From an uncultured Photobacterium sp. (lineage in GTDB: Bacteria; Pseudomonadota; Gammaproteobacteria; Enterobacterales; Vibrionaceae): DNA of 37,869 nt. The stretch lies in assembly GCF_947039875.1 (NCBI RefSeq), contig NZ_CAMRAN010000038.1, positions 1 through 37,869 of the forward strand, given 5' to 3'. The notes below the pieces were generated by a model. It did not search any database and had not been told where the DNA came from. It saw only the letters and a program-made list of their open reading frames with translations. Positions 32,499-37,869 of the stretch are shown here, one piece after another. The first letter of the stretch is position 1. Each line of letters starts with the position of its first letter. The translations under genes and the position numbers were made by a program.

Positions 32499-33713
32499 AT
32501 GAATAGGGAACAGACGATACAAAATTTGCTCAACATTGCAGAGCAAACTAAACAAGTACAAGCGGATCGTATTGAAATTGTTTTGGAAGAGCGTCGCGAG
32601 GAAGTTTTTCCACCAATGTCAAAAGCATTAATGGAAACGCGCTCAGGTTTAACTCGTCGCAAGTTAGATGATGCAATTTCACGTATGGAAGCGACTGGGC
32701 ATCAATTTACAAAAAATAAAGCAAATCACTATTCAATTACCCTTGAAGAAGCACATCAGTTGATGGAGTCAGCAAAAAAGCCTGCTTTTTATCAACGTGA
32801 AGGTGCAGGGCGTAAACCTTGGGTGGTGAATGTTCAGAATCAGAAAGGTGGCACTGGAAAATCAATGACAGCAGTACACATTGCTGCTTGTTTAGCCTTA
32901 GATTTAGATAAGCGTTACCGAATTTGTCTTATTGACCTTGATCCTCAAGGATCGTTACGTTTATTTCTTAATCCATTGATTAGTATAGGTAAACAAGAGA
33001 CTATTTATTCAGCTGTGGACGTAATGTTAGATAACGTGCCGGAAGGTGTGTTAACGGATAAGCATTTTGTAATGGATAATGTGGTAATGCCAACCCAATA
33101 TCCGAACCTTAAAACAATTGCAGCTTTCCCTGAAGATGCGATGTTTAATGCTGATGCATGGCAAGATTTGGCTGTAAATCAAGATCTTGATATTGTGCGT
33201 TTACTTAAAGAAAAAGTGATTGATCCGATTGCTGATGAGTTCGATATCATCATGATTGATACGGGCCCTCATATTGATCCATTAGTTTGGAATGCAATGT
33301 ATGCATCAAATGCGTTGATCATTCCTTGTGCTGCTAAACGTTTAGACTGGGCATCAACCGTTAACTTCTTTCAGCATTTACCCACTGTTTATGAGATGTT
33401 TCCAGAAGACTGGCACGGATTAGAATTCATTCGTCTGATGCCAACGATGTTTGAAGACGATAATAAAAAGCAAGTTTCAGTATTAACCGAAATGAATTAC
33501 TTGTTACGTGAGCAAGTAATGATGGCGACAGTACCACGAAGCCGCGCTTTTGAGACATGTGCAGACACTTATAGCACTGTTTTTGACCTTACTGCGGCTG
33601 AATTTGAGGGCGGTAAGAAGACCCTTTCTACGGCTCAAGAAGCCATTCAGCGTGTTGGTCTTGAATTAGAACGTGTTATGCATAGCCACTGGGCAAACTT
33701 GAACGAGGAGTAA
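32499..33713 (+). CDS. parA2: ParA2 partition ATPase of chromosome II
   Basis: 404-aa type Ia ParA that moves and positions the chromosome II origin, working with ParB2 bound at parS2. The ATG at 32499 gives MNREQTIQNLLNIAEQ, aligned with the V. cholerae ParA2 start; AAGAG lies upstream. An earlier in-frame start at 32457 falls inside the promoter and is rejected. The N-terminal region with ALMETRSGLTRRKLDDAI is a helix-turn-helix-type DNA-binding domain (about 50-90). The deviant Walker A KGGTGKS is near 115-121, and IDLDPQGSLRLFLNP and IIMIDTGPHIDPLVW follow. parB2 begins 7 bp after its stop. Confidence 0.97.
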   Translation: MNREQTIQNLLNIAEQTKQVQADRIEIVLEERREEVFPPMSKALMETRSGLTRRKLDDAISRMEATGHQFTKNKANHYSITLEEAHQLMESAKKPAFYQREGAGRKPWVVNVQNQKGGTGKSMTAVHIAACLALDLDKRYRICLIDLDPQGSLRLFLNPLISIGKQETIYSAVDVMLDNVPEGVLTDKHFVMDNVVMPTQYPNLKTIAAFPEDAMFNADAWQDLAVNQDLDIVRLLKEKVIDPIADEFDIIMIDTGPHIDPLVWNAMYASNALIIPCAAKRLDWASTVNFFQHLPTVYEMFPEDWHGLEFIRLMPTMFEDDNKKQVSVLTEMNYLLREQVMMATVPRSRAFETCADTYSTVFDLTAAEFEGGKKTLSTAQEAIQRVGLELERVMHSHWANLNEE

Positions 33714-33720
33714 TTGACAG

Positions 33721-34695
33721 ATGGCAATTAAAACTACAGATCTTAATGCACGTTTGTTTGGTAAAGCCGATAAACGTCGTGCGACCAATGTTACAGAAGC
33801 ACAAACAGCAGCCCGTGATAAAGCTGCTGTGATTGAATTAGCTGTTGCTGGCGAAGATACTGTTGCTTTTGAATTAATAAAAGTAAACGCAGATGATATC
33901 AGCACACAAACGATCGTTTTTGCTGAAAATGCGCGTGAGCAAGCTTTTTTAAATGAGCATGCTCTTGCTGATATTTTAGTAACGTTAAAAGATCGTGGCC
34001 AGCAATATCCCGCCGTTGGTCGTTGGCTTGATGATGGTCGTATTGAAGTATTAGACGGTAGTCGTCGTCGCATGTCTTGTATTCTTGCTCATAAAGATTT
34101 TTTAATTTATGTCGCTAAAGGCATCAATACTGAGCATGCGAAATTTTTGTCTGATGTTGCGAACGCGCATAAGCCATTATCTTTATTTGAACGTGGTAAA
34201 GAAATGCAGTCGCTGTTAGATACTGGCAAAGTTGCTGATCAAAAAGAACTGGCTAAGTATTTACAGTGTAGTGAAGCATTAGTGAGTGGTGCACTAAAAG
34301 CTGCAAGTTTACCGATGGAATTATTGATGGCTTATCCTAGTGTGGGTGAACTTGGTCGTCCTACTATTGTTAAACTTCACCGTATTTTCTTTGGTTTAAA
34401 TCACGAACAACAGCAACACATGATTGCTGATTTGAGCGGTGATAATGCATCATTGTGGAAGACGATTAACGCACAAGGCATTAGCCGTATTACGCGTGAA
34501 GTAACAGGTAAATTAGAACAATTAGGTGAGCAGTTACATCCTAAGACAGTGATTGAGAAGCCAACATCGCAAGATTTAATTAAGGGTAAAGTCTCTTATA
34601 TGCGTGATGGTGATAAGTTACAGCTTAAATTGAAAAAGATGAGTGATCGTCAAATCAATGATGTACTGGCTTATTTAAATGATTATCTAAAGTAA
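33721..34695 (+). CDS. parB2: ParB2 centromere-binding protein of chromosome II
   Basis: 324-aa ParB-family CTPase that loads at parS2 sites and stimulates ParA2. The ParB/Spo0J nucleotide box appears as EVLDGSRRRMSCIL near residue 112, preceded by RGQQYPAVGRWLDDGR. The helix-turn-helix DQKELAKYLQCSEALVSGALKAA follows near 175-195 in two parts, and the C-terminal part should dimerise. GAGGAG lies about 9 nt before the ATG, inside the end of parA2. It is the second gene of the parAB2 operon. Four good sites for it are visible in this window (32264, 37702, 37731, 37756), plus the degenerate one in the parA2 promoter. Confidence 0.96.
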   Translation: MAIKTTDLNARLFGKADKRRATNVTEAQTAARDKAAVIELAVAGEDTVAFELIKVNADDISTQTIVFAENAREQAFLNEHALADILVTLKDRGQQYPAVGRWLDDGRIEVLDGSRRRMSCILAHKDFLIYVAKGINTEHAKFLSDVANAHKPLSLFERGKEMQSLLDTGKVADQKELAKYLQCSEALVSGALKAASLPMELLMAYPSVGELGRPTIVKLHRIFFGLNHEQQQHMIADLSGDNASLWKTINAQGISRITREVTGKLEQLGEQLHPKTVIEKPTSQDLIKGKVSYMRDGDKLQLKLKKMSDRQINDVLAYLNDYLK

Positions 34696-34709
34696 CGTTT
34701 ATTTTACTT

Positions 34710-34742
34710 AATAAAAGCCACGCAATTATGCGTGGTTTTTTT
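34710..34742 (+). terminator. Terminator of the parAB2 operon
   Basis: Stem AAAGCCACGC / GCGTGGTTTT with loop AATTAT, then a T-run. It lies 15 bp past the stop codon. Confidence 0.9.
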
Positions 34743-34784
34743 ATGCCTGTTGTGGCTGTGTTATGATCTGTAGGTCATTTATTT

Positions 34785-36926
34785 ATGGATCTATTTATGT
34801 CGGCGCAGTTAGATATTTTCTTCGCTCAACTTCAGCAACAATTATCACACCATTTTTGTCGTCAGTTAATTGTCTTAGAAGGCGATTGCGAATGGGCAAC
34901 GACAATGGCAACTGTTATTGGTAAGCACTTTTCACAACGATTATGGGCTGGGGATAATGTGCCAATGTCATTTGTGTCTTCATCTCTTAAACAGTCAAAG
35001 CAATGGCTTGGGCAAGAGTTTGATATGGTGGCTATCAACGCATTAGATGGATTGAATGCAAATACACTCGGTGCACTTTCTGGCACCGTTAAAGGTGGGG
35101 GTATTCTTGTTATTATTACGCCACCAACATGGCGACTTGCTAATATTAGCTCTCATTTTTATCATCGTTTAGGTCGTTTGTTTTTAGAGCCTGAGGTTAT
35201 GCTTATTCAGCAGTCACAACCTGTCGAGTTATTATCTTTAGCTGTAATACCTGATGACTTACCTTCTTCTCAAATATTTACGGATGCTAATGTTCAACGA
35301 GGGTGTTTAACCGCAGGCCAAGCAGACGCAGTGGATGCGATTATTAAAGTTGTGACCGGCCATAGTAAACGTCCATTAGTGTTGTCTGCTGATCGTGGTC
35401 GAGGTAAATCGGCGGCGCTAGGTATTGCTGCTGCTGAATTATTACAAACACGAACAATTAAAATCGCTGTTACGGCTCCTTCTTTTGCTTGTGCGGATAC
35501 GGTATTTAAACTTGCTAAATTACGCTTAGCAACGGCGCAACAACCACATCGACATCAATTACATTTTGGCGCTAGCCAGTTAGAATTTGTAGCCGCTGAT
35601 GAAATAGTTAACCGCGCATCAGAATTTGATTTTATTATGGTGGATGAAGCTGCCGCTATTCCAGCATCTATCTTAATGGCGTTACTTTCTCATCATAATC
35701 GATTAATTTTTGCGACGACTATTCATGGTTATGAAGGCACTGGGCGTGGGTTTGAAATTAAATTCAAACAACAATTAACAATTAAAATGCCACAGTGGCG
35801 CAGTTATCATTTAGAACAACCTATTCGCTGGGCTGTAGGCGATCCGCTTGAAGCTTGGATTTTTAAAGCGTTGTTATTATCCGCCGAAGCCCCGAATTGT
35901 ACTGTGCTTGATGTTGGTTCTGATGTCGCTGCGATTGAATATTCTGTGTTACCGACCTCTGAATTAGCGGCTAATGAAAACTTATTAAACCAACTGTTTG
36001 GTTTATTGATTAACGCCCATTACCAAACCTCACCCAATGATATTCAACAACTGCTAGATGATCCTGAGCTATCACTGATTGTTGCGTTACAAGCTAAGAC
36101 AATTATTGGTTGCTGTGTTGTGTCTAAAGAAGGTGGATTTGATGCTGAACTTGCACAATTAGTGATGCAAGGTAAACGTCGTCCACAAGGGCATTTATTG
36201 GCTCAATCCTTAGCGGCTCATCTAGGTTATGCGATTGCGGCCGAGCAGTGTTGTTATCGTATATTACGTATTGCTGTTGCTGATAGTTTTCAACAACAAG
36301 GTATTGGTACCCATTTGGTGGACGCTGTTTTACAACAAGCACAGAATGAAAACATTGACTATATCGGTACAAGCTTCGGTGCGGCTAATGAGCTTGTGGA
36401 TTTTTGGTGTCATTGTTCATTACGGCCGTTGCGGTTAGGAATCACTAAAGATGCAGCGAGTGGTCTCCATTCTTTATTGTTTGTTAAACCGTTATCAAGT
36501 GCTGCGTTATTATGGTTTGATGAGGCGGTTGCTTTGTTCAGTGCATCTTTTATTTGCCAGCGAGTTGAACAATTTAGTCAGCTTGATAGCCAATTGTTTT
36601 TTAAATTATATTCTCAAAATGTTCAGCAACCATTGAATTATGGCTTATCACAGATACAGATTGAACATCAGCTACAAACCTTTATTCAAGGTGGACTTGG
36701 TTATGATGTCGTGGTTGCTAGTCTTGAAAGCTGGCTCTCACAGTATTTGTTGCAAGATGATTGTGCTTGGAATGATGATGTCGGCTTTGCGGTAGCTAAG
36801 ATTTTGCAAAAACAAACTTGGTCAGCGGTGGGGGAGCGGTATCATTTAGCCAGTCATAAAGTTGCTCAGCAGCATTTACGAAATATAGTTGCTCGTTATT
36901 ATTCTTTATCTTCTCAAGTTTATTAG
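34785..36926 (+). CDS. tmcA: tRNA(Met) cytidine acetyltransferase TmcA
   Basis: Makes N4-acetylcytidine at the wobble base (C34) of elongator tRNA-Met, using acetyl-CoA and ATP. 713 aa if the first ATG is used; a second ATG at 34797 has GGA at a fair distance and is an equally good start. N-terminal DUF1726-type region (about 1-150), RecD-like helicase domain with Walker A RGRGKSAAL near 204 and Walker B FIMVDEAAAIPAS near 283, then a GNAT acetyltransferase domain with AELAQLVMQGKRRPQGHLLA and the acetyl-CoA loop FQQQGIGTHLVDAV near 505, and a C-terminal tRNA-binding tail. Somewhat longer than E. coli TmcA (about 671 aa). It follows the parAB2 terminator and is 12 bp upstream of ycdX, so they are probably cotranscribed. 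Confidence 0.94.
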   Translation: MDLFMSAQLDIFFAQLQQQLSHHFCRQLIVLEGDCEWATTMATVIGKHFSQRLWAGDNVPMSFVSSSLKQSKQWLGQEFDMVAINALDGLNANTLGALSGTVKGGGILVIITPPTWRLANISSHFYHRLGRLFLEPEVMLIQQSQPVELLSLAVIPDDLPSSQIFTDANVQRGCLTAGQADAVDAIIKVVTGHSKRPLVLSADRGRGKSAALGIAAAELLQTRTIKIAVTAPSFACADTVFKLAKLRLATAQQPHRHQLHFGASQLEFVAADEIVNRASEFDFIMVDEAAAIPASILMALLSHHNRLIFATTIHGYEGTGRGFEIKFKQQLTIKMPQWRSYHLEQPIRWAVGDPLEAWIFKALLLSAEAPNCTVLDVGSDVAAIEYSVLPTSELAANENLLNQLFGLLINAHYQTSPNDIQQLLDDPELSLIVALQAKTIIGCCVVSKEGGFDAELAQLVMQGKRRPQGHLLAQSLAAHLGYAIAAEQCCYRILRIAVADSFQQQGIGTHLVDAVLQQAQNENIDYIGTSFGAANELVDFWCHCSLRPLRLGITKDAASGLHSLLFVKPLSSAALLWFDEAVALFSASFICQRVEQFSQLDSQLFFKLYSQNVQQPLNYGLSQIQIEHQLQTFIQGGLGYDVVVASLESWLSQYLLQDDCAWNDDVGFAVAKILQKQTWSAVGERYHLASHKVAQQHLRNIVARYYSLSSQVY

Positions 36927-36938
36927 AGGTTTTTCATT

Positions 36939-37685
36939 ATGCAAATTCAAGTTGATACTCATACACATACATTATCCAGTGGTCATGCTTATAGTACAAT
37001 CATTGAAAATGCCCAAGCTGCTGCGGCAAAGGGATTAAAAATGTTTTGTAATACTGACCATGCTTCTTTAATGCCTGGTGCTCCTCATTTCTGGTATTTT
37101 GCGAATCAACGTGTACTTCCTCGATTTCTTGAAGGTGTCGCTGTTTTACGTGGTGTTGAGGCAAATATCAAGAATACTGCGGGGGAGGTCGATCTTGATA
37201 ATACCGTTTTAGCGAAATTAGATTGGGTGATAGCGAGTTTGCATGAGCCCGTTTTTAAACCGATGACGAAAAGTGATCATACTGAAGCATTGATTAATGC
37301 AATACAGTCAGGCGTGGTTGATGCGATCGGTCACCCTGGAAATCCTAATTATGATTTCGATTTTGAAACCGTTATTCGTACTGCCGCTAAGAATAATGTG
37401 TTAGTTGAAATCAATAACTCATCATTGGGCCGCTCTCGTGTTGGTAGTGCACCTCGATGTGAAGATATTGCTGCACTAGCAAAAGAACTTGGGGCTCGAA
37501 TTACGACAGGGTCTGATGCTCATTTTGCGGCGGATGTTGGTAACTTCTCAAGCATTAAGACTTTGTTAGCACATGTTGATTTTCCACAGGAATTAATTGT
37601 GACTCAATGCCCTGAAACATTCTTAGCATTCTTAACTGAGCGTGGAAAGTCTGTTGCTGAACAATATGAAAATCATAAATGGTGA
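36939..37685 (+). CDS. ycdX: PHP-domain phosphoesterase YcdX
   Basis: 248-aa cytoplasmic metal-dependent hydrolase of the PHP family; E. coli YcdX binds three zinc ions and has phosphatase activity. Metal ligands are visible: His8 and His10 (VDTHTHT), His16 (SSGHAYS), His41 (NTDHA), the Glu of RGVEANI, the His of ASLHEPV and AIGHPGNP, and the Asp/His of GSDAHFA. Complete and of normal length. AGAGG precedes the ATG by 9 nt, and the gene is 12 bp after tmcA. E. coli YcdX has been linked to swarming motility; the natural substrate is not established. Confidence 0.93.
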   Translation: MQIQVDTHTHTLSSGHAYSTIIENAQAAAAKGLKMFCNTDHASLMPGAPHFWYFANQRVLPRFLEGVAVLRGVEANIKNTAGEVDLDNTVLAKLDWVIASLHEPVFKPMTKSDHTEALINAIQSGVVDAIGHPGNPNYDFDFETVIRTAAKNNVLVEINNSSLGRSRVGSAPRCEDIAALAKELGARITTGSDAHFAADVGNFSSIKTLLAHVDFPQELIVTQCPETFLAFLTERGKSVAEQYENHKW

Positions 37686-37701
37686 TCAGCTAATGTTTTG
37701 G

Positions 37702-37714
37702 TTTACAGTGTAAA
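37702..37714. promoter_or_regulatory. parS2 site
   Basis: TTTACAGTGTAAA, perfect TTTACA-N-TGTAAA palindrome, 16 bp after the ycdX stop. Confidence 0.9.
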
Positions 37715-37730
37715 CTGATACTTAATTATA

Positions 37731-37743
37731 TTTACAGTGTAAA
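37731..37743. promoter_or_regulatory. parS2 site
   Basis: TTTACAGTGTAAA, a second perfect copy starting 29 bp after the first. Confidence 0.9.
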
Positions 37744-37755
37744 TCGTCATATTAA

Positions 37756-37768
37756 TTTACACTGTAAA
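37756..37768. promoter_or_regulatory. parS2 site
   Basis: TTTACACTGTAAA, a third perfect copy starting 25 bp after the second. The central base is C instead of G, which is the same site read from the other strand. Confidence 0.9.
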
Positions 37769-37780
37769 TATTATAATTCT

Positions 37781-37869
37781 AGCCAACCACCACAGCCAAC
37801 CACCACAGCCAACAACCACAGCCAACAACCACAGCCAACAACCACAGCCAACAACCACAGCCAACAACC
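37781..37869. repeat. 13-bp tandem repeat, cut by the window end
   Basis: Six full copies and a partial seventh of AGCCAAC(C/A)ACCAC. The first two copies carry C at position 8 and the remainder A. The purine/pyrimidine pattern is strongly asymmetric (the plus strand nearly lacks T). There is no spacer diversity, so it is not a CRISPR. It starts 12 bp after the last parS2 site and continues beyond the window. Confidence 0.95.

Noticed and set aside
33666..34073. Minus-strand frame opposite parB2
   Set aside because: Codon shadow of parA2-parB2, with no start signal or recognisable product.
37781..37869. CRISPR array
   Set aside because: The 13-bp units are contiguous with no spacers; it is a simple tandem repeat.

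Overview
The window is the replication-origin region of the second chromosome of a Vibrionaceae bacterium, most likely a Photobacterium. The evidence is an RctB initiator, a GATC-containing iteron array, and ParA2/ParB2 with TTTACA-N-TGTAAA (parS2-type) sites, all closely resembling the Vibrio cholerae chromosome II proteins as I remember them. The genus is inferred from low GC and moderate divergence, and is not proven.

Left part (about 1-22700): four lipoprotein glycoside hydrolase family 92 (GH92) alpha-mannosidase paralogues, all on the minus strand, in two pairs (415-5629 and 16967-22665). Between the pairs lie unrelated genes: a diaminopropionate ammonia-lyase (dpaL), thiol peroxidase (tpx), a Ni/Co transporter, a DUF1971 (YeaR-like) plus deoxynucleoside kinase operon behind candidate Fur and NsrR operators, a small secreted protein, an iron-type alcohol dehydrogenase, a frameshifted pseudogene, and a Tat-exported molybdopterin S/N-oxide reductase with a C-terminal cytochrome c domain.

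Middle (23538-26379): a two-gene phosphotransferase system (PTS) with a free-standing EIIB(Fru) and an HPr-EI-EIIA multiphosphoryl protein, but no EIIC. The promoters of three GH92 genes and of this PTS operon share a 41-bp block that aligns without gaps, next to CRP-like half sites. I read this as a mannoside-utilisation regulon: surface or periplasmic mannosidases release sugar and the PTS phosphorylates it.

Origin (29162-34695): a patatin/Omp85-type outer-membrane phospholipase lies beyond rctB. rctB faces left and parA2-parB2 face right. Between them lie six iterons at an exact 23-bp period, DnaA boxes, single RctB-type sites, AT-rich DNA, a perfect parS2 site and a parS2-like site inside the parA2 promoter. 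Genes on each side are mostly oriented away from the origin.

Right end (34785-37869): tmcA (tRNA-Met cytidine acetyltransferase) and ycdX (PHP phosphoesterase) form an operon. They are followed by three parS2 sites and a 13-bp tandem repeat that runs off the window.
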